From Trogon surrucura (lineage: Eukaryota > Chordata > Aves > Trogoniformes > Trogonidae), in NCBI GenBank assembly GCA_020746105.1, contig CM036620.1, positions 40,389,206 to 40,453,205 on the forward strand: DNA of 64,000 nucleotides. Direction: 5' to 3'. Under the pieces are notes generated by a model, which worked only from the letters and a program-made list of their open reading frames with translations, ran no database searches and was not told where the DNA came from. The position numbers and the translations under genes were made by a program. Shown here one piece after another: positions 1-9,208 of this stretch. The stretch's first letter is position 1, and the number at the start of each line of letters is the position of its first letter.

Positions 1-313
1 ATATGTAAATAGGCAGTTAATTCACACAGCATATGGATGGAAATTTTCATTAGAAGCGAAATTATCTTGTGTCAGAAGGGCCTATAGAAATAAGTGTATT
101 TTGAAGCTAAATATTGTTATCTGGAATGCAGCTGTAGCATGTGGAGTTGTGTTTTGAATGATGATTTTTGAGAGAAAAATGTACTGAATGCTGTAAGTTC
201 ACTCCTTTCAGTATACAGTGAAAAGGCTCCTCTTGGCACCTCTGCTGTCCTCCCTGGTTCTCAAGGCTATTAAAAGGCAGAGGGCACTAGGTAGTGTCTT
301 ACTGACTCTTCAG

Positions 314-427
314 TTTGGTCTCCATGTGTTGCCTGATCTAGTTGAGAGGCGTCCCTGCCCATGACAGGGAGGTTGGATTAAATGATCTCTAAGGTCCCTT
401 CCAGCCTAGGCCATTCTATGATTCTTC
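314..427 (+). repeat. 5'-truncated tRNA-Ile/CR1-tail SINE copy
   Basis: This copy matches the last ten bases of the tRNA-like head and the whole body and tail of the full SINE at 17456-17627. Over the 97 bases following the head I see one difference by eye (agttgag here, aattgag there), so both copies are young. The tail, with gatctctaaggtcccttcc and ending in attctatgattct, resembles a CR1 3' end. This fits mobilisation by CR1 reverse transcriptase and 5' truncation during insertion. Because the A and B boxes are missing, it cannot be transcribed by RNA polymerase III from its own promoter. Confidence 0.85.
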
Positions 428-2854
428 AGAGCTTAAGGTATGCATATATATATATATACACATCTATACACACTTTTTCTCAACAAATTCTTGTGTGAAT
501 TTTCAGTACTATGGTATCGGAATATGTGTTATCATAGTTGTGCATGCATGTCCTTACCTCTGTGTCCTTTCTACCTTTGACACTTATACCAGCTATAACT
601 GCAGTACCCAGGGACTAACAATGAAGGGAAATTCTTGAGGTCGTTCACAGATTGTAATTATTGAAAATAAAATGAATCATCGTGTTTGCCATTTTTAACC
701 CTGGATTTTGATATACTCTTGGATAGAGTAGAAAAATGATGATTAGTCTGACTTCATAACACAATACACAGGAGTTGCATTTTCCCTGGTATGTCCTAGG
801 TAATATTGGTTATAAAAACATCCAATATTAATTTTAGAATTGCCAGTGACAGAAAATCAACTGTTTAGGAAACAACCCTAAAAGTCTTTGCTCTTATATA
901 CCCAGATCGCTGTCTCTAGTGATACTTTTTTTATGTTGTGCTGTAGAGTTGACTGTCAAAGTTACCTTCCACTTTTTGTTTAGTTTTCCCTTAACTTTTT
1001 GATTGTTCTCCTGCCATCTTCTGTCATGTCTGTTTTCTGGTAGTAGAACTGTTCCTTGTGGATCATCTCTGAATCTTTTCTAATTTGTGAACTTTAACAC
1101 GGCAAGATGCATTTTTCCAGTACTGCGCACTTTGTAAAAGTTACCTCACTACCATGACTTGATTCATTTGCTTGCACACACACAAACCTTCAGTAATCTT
1201 ATGGTACAAAGCATGTTCAGACTTTTTTGCATTGTCTGGTGGAAGATTTGGGTGTTTCCTTCACAACTGATCAGCTTGGGCTATATTTTTAAGGAGTTAA
1301 GTAGTTAGCTATAATCACATGCTCACTAAAGTTAAAGCATGTGCTTAAACATCTGCAAGATCTGGGAATTAGCTCTGCTCTCCTCTCTTTTGAAGAATAT
1401 GGCTTTTTAGTATCTAAAATACCATACTTTTTTTTTCCCTTTAAGTGCTGTTTTTGTTTCTAGTTTTATTCTCTTCCACTTTTAGTCATAAATCCCTTTT
1501 CCCAGATTATCCTTAACGCTCAGCATTTTTCATTGATGGGCTTTCTAGTTTCTCCTTGACTAATCATCTTGTATTTTTTTAATAGCATGAAGAACTTTAG
1601 CCAAAATGCCATTTTTAATCTCATTTTCTGTTTCCAGCGTGCATATTAGTAATCCTCTTTTCTTATACCACTTGCAATTAATGTATCCCATTAGTGTCCC
1701 AGACTATCAATGTTTCATTTGCTCAAAGGATTAATGTTGAACAATGTATTAGCACTAATACATAGCAAATGAGAGGGATTCCACTTATGCCTTTGACTTC
1801 AGCATGCTCGTTGGAAACAAGGATGCTGGTTTTACCTGGAGTGCTAACTAGAATGAGTAGAAAATATAAACTAGAACTGTTTCTTAGTAGATGGATTCTC
1901 TCAAACATTTTTTAAAACTCGTTTCCAAAAGCAGGCAATGTTTTCCTGCAGACTGTTGAGAATCCTCATGTGGTTGTGCACTGTGTGCTTTATGATGATA
2001 ATCTTTGCCAAATCAGCCTACAGAAGTTGAAGTTAACTAGTTGCTCAAATACTGTGTTGAATTTGCTTTATAGGCATAGTTTTGAGAGTAAAGTACACAA
2101 AAATAGTTTTTTAGCATCTTTGGACCTCTTCACTTGTGGCCAGTCCCTCACAGGAGTAGAACAAACCTTCAGAAAGATTATGCTGTGTTACTGAGGAAGA
2201 ACTCTGCTGTGGAGAGATCAGGGATCCAAAGTGCATCCTAGTCCAGTCAGGTCAAATTGAATTCCATACCTTCTTGGGAACAGTCAGATGTCACAGTAAT
2301 TTCTGCTTCCTGGCCTAAATTGAATATGTGTCTATACACCATAGTTGTCACATGTCTTCCATTGCTCAACAGATATTTTGGATTCCAATAGAAAACAATA
2401 AATTGGCTTAATCAATGCTTGAGAGTAGTCATTGCCTGTGGCCATTGCAGTTTACCCAATCCAAAGCATAACACGCTTTGGGAAATTGCTATTTATTTGT
2501 TGGACTAACCAAAAGTGAAAGTGTAAGGATTTTCACTACTCATCTGTACTTATGCTGGTGCTGACAGTCAGTGTCTTCTATAACAGAAGCAAGCCCTACT
2601 CTTGATATTAGCCTGAACTTTTCCAGAATTTAAGTGACATTTCACTGCCATTCCTTGGACCCTGTTGATCAATATGTTTCATAAACTGTTGAGCTTACAG
2701 TTGATTATAAATTAAATTAACATGAACTGCATGATTTTTGCTCGATTTTGTCCTTATAAATTTCTGAAAGATAAGCTTCTTAATTAAAATACGGAGTGTA
2801 TTTGTTTCATTTCTGCATACCATGTATGCATAGGAAACAAGGAGGATCCAGGGA
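428..2854. other. AT-rich non-coding sequence, no gene seen
   Basis: No reading frame here is longer than about 75 codons and none resembles a known protein. There is a short (TA)n run near 445-458 and scattered poly-T tracts. Nothing else can be supported. Confidence 0.7.
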
Positions 2855-3228
2855 ACCACAGGTTGCTCAGCCTTAATCCCTGGGAAGAGGATGGCTCAGG
2901 GAGAATGTTATCAAAGTATATAAATACTTGATGGGAGTGAGTAAAGAAAGAACGGCAAGGCTCTTCTCAGTTTTGCTCAGAGACAATGGGCACAAACTGA
3001 AATGTGGAAGACTCATAAGAAAGAGCTTTTTTTTTTTTTCAGTGTGAAGGTGCTCAAACATTGGAGCAAGTTACTGAGGTGGTATAGTCTCCATCCTTGG
3101 AGATATTCAAAGCACAACTGTACTCAGCCCTGAATAGCCTCGTGTGGCTGACCTTGGTTTGAGTAGACAGTGTTAGAACAGGCGATCTCCAGCTGACCCT
3201 TCCAAACTCAGCAATTCTGTAATTGTTC
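2855..3228 (+). repeat. Decayed CR1 LINE 3' fragment
   Basis: The segment can be followed as a diverged CR1 3' end. Markers are ggctcagggagaatgttatc (the GDLINVYKY region), a counterpart of the cacaaactgaaatgtggaag stretch, and tggagatattcaaagcacaa (the SLETFK region), followed by a degraded tail near aattctgtaattgt. A poly-T insertion lies at about 3028-3039. Many substitutions and small indels separate it from the intact copy at 4712-9208, so it is far older. It has no coding potential. Confidence 0.8.
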
Positions 3229-4711
3229 CTAGGATGTGGATGGGATGTTTGACTTGGATTTTTTAAATTGATGAATCCTTAATATGCATAAGTAGATTAG
3301 CAAGCAATAACAGAAACATTGGGAATCAAGCTCCTGGTTTTGTAATAACCGAGTTCATTCTGTGAATGCTCTGGTGCATCAGGATGATTTTGTCAGTCAT
3401 TTCTGTTGCCTGCATGATCTAATTTAGATTGGAAATAGAAAATAGTTGCTTCATTTTGTCATATGCCTATTTTTACCTCCATTTTCTCAAAAGACAACCT
3501 AAATCTCAACTAGAGTATTTGAGGCTTATGCTTCAGTGGCCGTAAATGGTCTGTTCAATGTCTCTAAAAAGAATAAGTTTCTTACAGTTGAAGAGATGGT
3601 CAACATCAGACAGTAGATACCTGTAACATTTTGAAGACAGTTGAAACTGTGTCCAAAAAGAGTTCTGTCAGGATCTGAATTGTGTTTTAGCCTTATAACG
3701 TTATTCTTACATATGAGAGTTCAGTGTACAGATGGGCAGTTACAACCATAACACCCACATACAAGATAATCTAATCCTGCAAGCCTGTCAAGCTGGATGA
3801 AAAATGAAAACATGGAAATTATGTTATGAAAATTAGGTAGTAGACTGGAAAAGCAGTTTTGATTTTTAAAATGGTTATTTATGTTATTAATTGATGGTTG
3901 AATCTCCTCCCAGCTGGTATTGTTGAGAAAAATATAGCCCTCTGTCATACAGAGGAAGGAAGATGTATTGTTCCCGTTACTAAGAATTTTAAAAACTGTC
4001 TGCATTGGGCAAGGGAGAATTCAGAGGAAGACTGACAGATACTTATTCTCCCAGAGTTTGTATATGTCTTATGTTTACATGCTTTCAAAGATGCTCTTTG
4101 GCTTCAGTGATAAACTCAAACCATGAAAACATGGACATAAGTGTTCCATTCTCTGAGACTGAAAACTGAGGTGGTACCTATGTCGAACCATTTAGTCAAA
4201 CTAATAACACATGTTACGGGGCTGTTTGTACTTTTCTGTCAGTAGCCAACATTTGATGTGTTGCCTTGTTCATGAATATTTACTGGAAAATTGTTTCTTA
4301 AATAAACTTGAAATGGTCAAGAGCTTTACTCTTCAGTTAATGCCATGAGACATAATTTTAGGGAAGCAGATTCTCAGCAAGTTTTACTTATTGTGTTTGG
4401 CTGAATTTCAGGGACAAGTTCCATTTGCCTTATATATGGGGAATTCAGTCTTTTCTCAGTATTTTACACACTCTTTTGAATGTTTTCCAAGTCCTTCTAT
4501 CCACAAATCTCAAAGCTGGCTTGGGCATGCAAATGTGGCATCTGGATCCTCTTCAGAACTGGGACATCACATGTTGCAGAAATACAGAGTATTCTAGATA
4601 CTTTGTTCAATATTTTTGTAGACCACTGTTTGTTCTGTCAGTCTTTCAGCTAGTTATATTAAATAAAAATGTTTAGTGAGTTCCTCTCTTATCTTGCAAA
4701 ATAACTTGCTG
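3229..4711. other. Non-coding sequence upstream of the full-length CR1
   Basis: AT-rich sequence without a recognisable gene. The last bases (to 4711) are the 5' flank of the CR1 insertion. Composition changes abruptly at 4712 from AT-rich to GC-rich, which marks the element boundary. Confidence 0.65.
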
Positions 4712-5166
4712 TAGCGTGGGCGGAGCCACCCTCAGCGGCGCGGCGATTTTAAACACGGTGATCAGGAGGTAAAGGCCATTTTGCTGTCGAGCCCAGCTTC
4801 AGAGCAGGTAAGACTGCACTGGGGAAGGAATCTAAGCAAAAAAAAGGCTGGCAAAAAGCTTTTGGGGGGCTTTTTTTAAGCCGGCTACAGCAGCCACACC
4901 TGAGGCCGCACCGGCAGCTCCAGGGCGGACACCCGAGATAGCGTGGGCGGAGCCACCTTCAGCGGCCCGGCGATTTTAAACACGGTGATCAGCTGCTAAC
5001 TGTGCCCTCAGGGTATAAGAAGCCTTGGGGAGGGCGGGGACTAGTCCCTGTTCACTGAACAAAAGGTCTAGAAGGGTAAGTCTTTGTTAAAAGGCAAGTA
5101 CTTGAAAGGCCTGTAAACTATTCCGTGCATAGCTTTCCGGAGAGTCTTTGTATTGTAGGGCCAACT
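4712..5166 (+). promoter_or_regulatory. CR1 5' UTR with duplicated GC-box segment and probable promoter
   Basis: A 54-base segment at 4712-4765 recurs at 4939-4992 with two visible differences, a period of 227 bases. Each copy carries GTGGGCGGAGCC with an Sp1-type GGGCGG (4718-4723, 4945-4950) and the block GATTTTAAACACGGTGATCA. After the second copy come a TATA-like TATAAG (5014-5019) and another GC box, GGGCGGG (5032-5038), before ORF1. This resembles a tandem-monomer LINE promoter. Promoter function is inferred. Two splice-donor-like sites, CAG/GTAAGA at 4805-4813 and GTAAGT at 5076-5081, also lie here. Confidence 0.65.
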
Positions 5167-6234
5167 ATGGTTGTCACCAGGTCAATGGTTGTTAGAAAAA
5201 CTGTGGGCACCCAGACAGAGGCCCCAGGTAAGCATGTGGGTGTTCAGGCCTCGGGCTGCAGAGAATGCCGGAGCCTGGCACTGGCCATGGAGGGTAGTGG
5301 AAGTGACACTTGTGTCCGATGTGACCAGGTGAGCGATCTGCTCAGCCTGGTGGTTGAACTGAAGGAGGAGGTAGAAAGGCTGAGGAGCATTAGGGAGTCG
5401 GAGAGAGAGACAGATCGGTGGAGTCACATCCTGAATGGCGAGCAGCAAGCTCTGCAAAGAACTGAATATCCCCCCACCTCTGGCCATCAGGCAAAAGGGG
5501 GGGACCTAAAGGATAGGGAAGAGTGGAAGCAGGTGCCTGCCAGGAGAGGAAGGAAAATCCCTGCCCGGCCTCCCTCACCTGCCCGGTTGCCCCTGCAAAA
5601 CAGGTGTGGGGCTCTAGACAATGAGAGCCAGGCAAAGGAAGAGTCAGTGGAGGGTTCACCCATAGGGCTGTCTAGGGTGAGTAACTCGGATACACGCATT
5701 AGGACTTCTTCATCTAAGAAAAAAAGGAGGGTAATCGTAATTGGAGACTCCCTCCTGAGGGGAACAGAGGGCCCTGTCTGCCGCCCTGATCTGACCCACA
5801 GGGAAGTCTGCTGCCTCCCTGGGGCCCGAGTTAAGGATGTTAGCAAGAAACTTCCTGGTCTGGTCAAATGCACGGACTATTACCCGCTTTTGGTTATGCA
5901 GATCGGTAATGATGAGTTAGTAGAGAGACGGCCAGAAGCAATCAAAAGGGACTTTAGGGCACTGGGGCGGATGCTAGAAGGATCAGGCGCACAGGTTGTG
6001 TTTGCCTCTATTCCTTCAATTATGAGGGAAAATAGTGGAAGGTTTGACAAAGAGCAGCAGATTAATACTTGGCTAAAGGGGTGGTGCCAGCGGTCTAGCT
6101 TTGGATTTTTTAACCATGGGGAGATCTACAGGGCAACTGATCTACTGAAACAAGCTGGGGTTCAAATGACACAAAGGGAAAAAAGGATCCTTGGTCATGA
6201 GCTGGCGGGACTCATAGAGCGTTCTTTAAACTAG
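5167..6234 (+). CDS. CR1 ORF1 protein, zinc-knuckle/coiled-coil/SGNH-esterase-like
   Basis: CR1 ORF1 proteins bind element RNA and act as accessory or chaperone factors in the retrotransposition particle. From the ATG at 5167 the protein has 355 residues. The frame stays open upstream only through a GTG at 5125, which is not a plausible animal start, and 5167 has G at +4. Visible parts are a CxxC...CxxC pair (C31, C34, C49, C52), a leucine-rich stretch likely to form a coiled coil (about 54-85), a basic Arg/Pro-rich linker (about 120-190), and an SGNH hydrolase-like domain from about 188 to the end. That domain has the nucleophile motif GDSLL (193-197) and an ND (248-249). The usual C-terminal Asp-Gly-x-His motif is AGVQ (330-333), so hydrolase activity is doubtful. 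The frame is otherwise unbroken and stops two bases before ORF2. Confidence 0.88.
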   Translation: MVVTRSMVVRKTVGTQTEAPGKHVGVQASGCRECRSLALAMEGSGSDTCVRCDQVSDLLSLVVELKEEVERLRSIRESERETDRWSHILNGEQQALQRTEYPPTSGHQAKGGDLKDREEWKQVPARRGRKIPARPPSPARLPLQNRCGALDNESQAKEESVEGSPIGLSRVSNSDTRIRTSSSKKKRRVIVIGDSLLRGTEGPVCRPDLTHREVCCLPGARVKDVSKKLPGLVKCTDYYPLLVMQIGNDELVERRPEAIKRDFRALGRMLEGSGAQVVFASIPSIMRENSGRFDKEQQINTWLKGWCQRSSFGFFNHGEIYRATDLLKQAGVQMTQREKRILGHELAGLIERSLN

Positions 6235-6236
6235 AT

Positions 6237-9122
6237 ATGAAGGGGGATGGGGTTATAGCTGGGATTGCAGCGGGGCAGTGCTCTAGAAATTATGAGGACC
6301 GGGTGGCCTCCCATCCCCCTAGGGTGAGATCAGTGTGCTCAGCTTGCTCCCTGAAATGCTTATACACCAATGCACGCAGCATGGGGAATAAGCAGGAGGA
6401 GCTAGAAACCTGGGTTCAGGCAGGAGATTATGATCTGGTGGCAATTACAGAGACATGGTGGGACAGCTCACATGACTGGAATGTGGTCATGGGTGGCTAT
6501 GTCCTTTTCAGGAAAGACAGGCCAGCCAGGCGAGGTGGTGGAGTCGCTCTTTACGTGAAAGAGCAACTACAATGTCTTGAATACCATCCAGGCATGGAGG
6601 AGGAGCAAGTTGAGAGTGTATGGGTTCGAATTAAGGGGCAGGCTGGCAGGAGAGATACTGTTGTGGGTGTCTATTACAGGCCACCAGATCAGGGTGAGAA
6701 AGTTGATGAGGCCTTCTACAGGCACCTGAGAGCGGTCTCACAATCACAGGCCCTGCTTGTCGTGGGGGATTTTAACTTCCCTGATATTTGCTGGAAGGAC
6801 AACTCAGCCAGTCAGCCACAGTCCAGGAGGTTCCTCCAGTGCATCGATGATAATTTTCTGATGCAAATGGTGGAGGAGCCGACTAGGAGAGGAGCACTGC
6901 TGGACCTCATCCTCGCTAACAAGGAGGATCTGGTTGAAGCAGTAAAGGTTGAGGGCTGCCTTGGCTGCAGTGACCATGAAATGGTGGAGTTCAGGATCTT
7001 ATGTAGCAGAAACAAAATAGCAAGCAGAATTGCAACCCTGGACTTTGCCAAGGCAAACTTTGGATTTTTCAAACAATTACTCAAGAAAATCCCATGGGCA
7101 AGGCTGTTTGAAGGGGAAGGGGCCCAAGATAGTTGGTTAGCGTTCAGGGACTGCTTCTACCGTGCTCAAGATCAGAGCATCCCGACACGTAGGAAGTCAA
7201 GGAAGGGAGCCAGGAGACCTGCGTGGCTAAACAGGGATCTGCTGGGTAAGCTCAAGGGCAAGAGGAGAATTTACAGCTCTTGGAAGGCAGGGCTGGCCAC
7301 TTGGGAAGAATATAAGGCTGTTGTCCAAGGATGTAGGGAGGCAACTAGGAAAGCAAAGGCCTCCCTTGAATTGAACCTGGCGAGAGGGGTCAAGGACAAC
7401 AGGAAGAGCTTTTTCAAATACGTGGCAGATAAAACTAAGACCAGAGGCAATGTAGGCCCACTGATGAATGAGGTGGGTGCCTTGGTGACAGAAGATACAG
7501 AGAAGGCAGAGTTACTGAATACCTTCTTTGCCTCTGTCTACTCTGCCGGAGGCTGTCCTGAGGAGCCCTGTTCCCCTGAGGCCCCAGAGGAAGTCAGGGC
7601 AGTGGAGGAGTTTGCTTTAGTCGATGAGGACGGGGTTAGGGACCAATTAAGCAATCTGGACATCCATAAATCCATGGGTCCAGACGGGATGCATCCACGG
7701 GTGCTGAGGGAGCTGGCTGATGTCATTGCTAGACCACTCTCCATCATCTTTGCCAAGTCTTGGGAGACGGGAGAGGTGCCTGAGAACTGGAGGGAAGCAA
7801 ATGTCACTCCAGTCTTCAAAAAGGGCAAGAAGGAGGACCCGGGTAACTATAGACCGGTCAGCCTCACCACCATCCCTGGGAAAGTGATGGAACGACTTAT
7901 CCTTGGTGCCATCTCAAGGCATATCAAGGATAAGAGGGTCATTAGAGACAGTCAACATGGCTTCACCAAAGGGAAGTTGTGCTTGACTAACCTCATAGCC
8001 TTTTATGAGGATATAACAAGGTGGATAGATGATGGCAGAGCGGTGGATGTGGTCTACCTTGACTTCAGTAAAGCATTTGACACAGTCTCCCACAGCATCC
8101 TTGCTGCTAAACTGAGGAAGTGTGGTCTAGACTCTCGGGTAGTGAGGTGGACTGTGAACTGGCTAAGGGGAAGAAGACAAAGAGTTGTGGTCAATGGGGC
8201 GGAGTCTGGTTGGAGACCTGTATCCAGTGGAGTGCCTCAAGGGTCGGTACTGGGACCAGTATTATTCAATATATTCATCGATGACTTGGATGAGGGACTA
8301 GAGAGTACTATCAGCAAGTTTGCTGATGACACCAAGCTGGGAGGAGTGGCTGACACACCAGAAGGCTGTGCTGCCATCCAGCGAGACCTGGACAGGCTGG
8401 AGGGTTGGGCGGGGAAAAATTTAATGAAATACAACAAGGGTAAATGTAGGGTCTTACATCTGGGTAGGAACAACCCCAGGTTCCAGTATAAGTTGGGGAA
8501 TGACTTATTAGAGAGCAGTGTAGGGGAAAGGGACCTGGGAGTCTTGGTGGACAGCAGGATGACCATGAGCCAACACTGTGCCCTTGTGGCCAGGAAGGCC
8601 AATGGTATCCTGGGGTGTATTAGAAGGGGGGTGGTTAGTAGGTCGAGAGAGGTTCTCCTTCCCCTCTACTCTGCCCTGGTGAGACCCCATCTGGAATACT
8701 GTGTCCAGTTCTGGGCCCCTCAGTTCAAGAAAGACAGGGAACTGCTGGAGAGAGTCCAGCACAGGGCAACTAGGATGATTAAGGGAGTGGAGCATCTCCC
8801 TTATGAGAAAAGACTGAAGGAGCTGGGGCTCTTTAGTTTGGAGAAGAGGAGGCTGAGGGGTGACCTCATTAATGTTTACAAATATATAAAGGGGGAGTGT
8901 CACAAGGATGGAGCCAGGCTCTTCTCGGTGACAACCACTGATAGGACAAGGGGTAATGGGCTGAAACTGGAACATAAGAGGTTCCGCTTAAACTCGAGAA
9001 GAAACTTCTTCTCAGTGAGGGTGACGGAGCCCTGGAACAGGCTGCCCAGAGAGGTTGTGGAGTCTCCTTCTCTGGAGACATTCAAGACCTGCCTGGACAC
9101 GTTCCTGTGTAGCATAGTCTAG
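6237..9122 (+). CDS. CR1 ORF2 polyprotein: AP-type endonuclease plus reverse transcriptase
   Basis: An unbroken frame of 961 residues, near the usual CR1 ORF2 length. The N-terminal APE-like endonuclease (about 40-255) nicks the target. Its conserved residues are present: TNARS (N45), TETWW (E72), GDFNFP (D178, N180) and SDH (245-247). The reverse transcriptase (about 480-780) has motif A in [10 protein letters not shown] (D609), motif [13 protein letters not shown] (663-674) and motif C FADD (695-698). A conserved CR1 C-terminal region follows ([29 protein letters not shown]). The ATG is two bases after the ORF1 stop, which suggests termination-reinitiation. I see no missing catalytic residue, frameshift or internal stop. 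Whether it is active cannot be judged from sequence alone. Confidence 0.95.
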   Translation: MKGDGVIAGIAAGQCSRNYEDRVASHPPRVRSVCSACSLKCLYTNARSMGNKQEELETWVQAGDYDLVAITETWWDSSHDWNVVMGGYVLFRKDRPARRGGGVALYVKEQLQCLEYHPGMEEEQVESVWVRIKGQAGRRDTVVGVYYRPPDQGEKVDEAFYRHLRAVSQSQALLVVGDFNFPDICWKDNSASQPQSRRFLQCIDDNFLMQMVEEPTRRGALLDLILANKEDLVEAVKVEGCLGCSDHEMVEFRILCSRNKIASRIATLDFAKANFGFFKQLLKKIPWARLFEGEGAQDSWLAFRDCFYRAQDQSIPTRRKSRKGARRPAWLNRDLLGKLKGKRRIYSSWKAGLATWEEYKAVVQGCREATRKAKASLELNLARGVKDNRKSFFKYVADKTKTRGNVGPLMNEVGALVTEDTEKAELLNTFFASVYSAGGCPEEPCSPEAPEEVRAVEEFALVDEDGVRDQLSNLDIHKSMGPDGMHPRVLRELADVIARPLSIIFAKSWETGEVPENWREANVTPVFKKGKKEDPGNYRPVSLTTIPGKVMERLILGAISRHIKDKRVIRDSQHGFTKGKLCLTNLIAFYEDITRWIDDGRAVDVVYLDFSKAFDTVSHSILAAKLRKCGLDSRVVRWTVNWLRGRRQRVVVNGAESGWRPVSSGVPQGSVLGPVLFNIFIDDLDEGLESTISKFADDTKLGGVADTPEGCAAIQRDLDRLEGWAGKNLMKYNKGKCRVLHLGRNNPRFQYKLGNDLLESSVGERDLGVLVDSRMTMSQHCALVARKANGILGCIRRGVVSRSREVLLPLYSALVRPHLEYCVQFWAPQFKKDRELLERVQHRATRMIKGVEHLPYEKRLKELGLFSLEKRRLRGDLINVYKYIKGECHKDGARLFSVTTTDRTRGNGLKLEHKRFRLNSRRNFFSVRVTEPWNRLPREVVESPSLETFKTCLDTFLCSIV

Positions 9123-9208
9123 GCATTCCTGCTCTGGCAGGGGGATTGGACTTGATGATCTTTCGAGGTCCCTTCCAATCCCTAACATTCTATGATTCTA
9201 TGATTCTA
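9123..9208 (+). repeat. CR1 3' UTR and terminal ATTCTATG repeats
   Basis: A short 3' untranslated region with the CR1-typical gatgatctttcgaggtccc motif, then ATTCTATG at 9187-9194 and 9195-9202 and a partial unit to 9208. In CR1 elements these repeats form the reverse-transcription start site in place of a poly-A tail. The SINE copies at 314-427 and 17456-17627 end in a related sequence. Confidence 0.9.

Larger units (their letters stand above)
4712..9208 (+). mobile_element. Full-length CR1 non-LTR retrotransposon
   Basis: A complete LINE of about 4.5 kb, the usual length of full CR1. In order it has a GC-rich 5' untranslated region with a duplicated segment (4712-5166), ORF1 (5167-6234), ORF2 with endonuclease and reverse transcriptase (6237-9122), and a short 3' untranslated region ending in two full ATTCTATG units and a partial third (9187-9208). 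CR1 retrotransposes by target-primed reverse transcription in the nucleus and primes on such short 3' repeats. Most genomic CR1 copies are heavily 5'-truncated, so a full-length copy with both frames open is rare. I see no clear target-site duplication, which is common for CR1. The flanks are AT-rich and unlike the element. Confidence 0.95.

Noticed and set aside
5125..5166. N-terminal extension of ORF1 starting at 5125
   Set aside because: The frame opens there with GTG, not ATG. The first ATG is 5167, which has G at +4.
8237..9115. Several minus-strand frames of 70-155 codons over CR1
   Set aside because: They are shadows of the ORF2 coding strand and show no domain.
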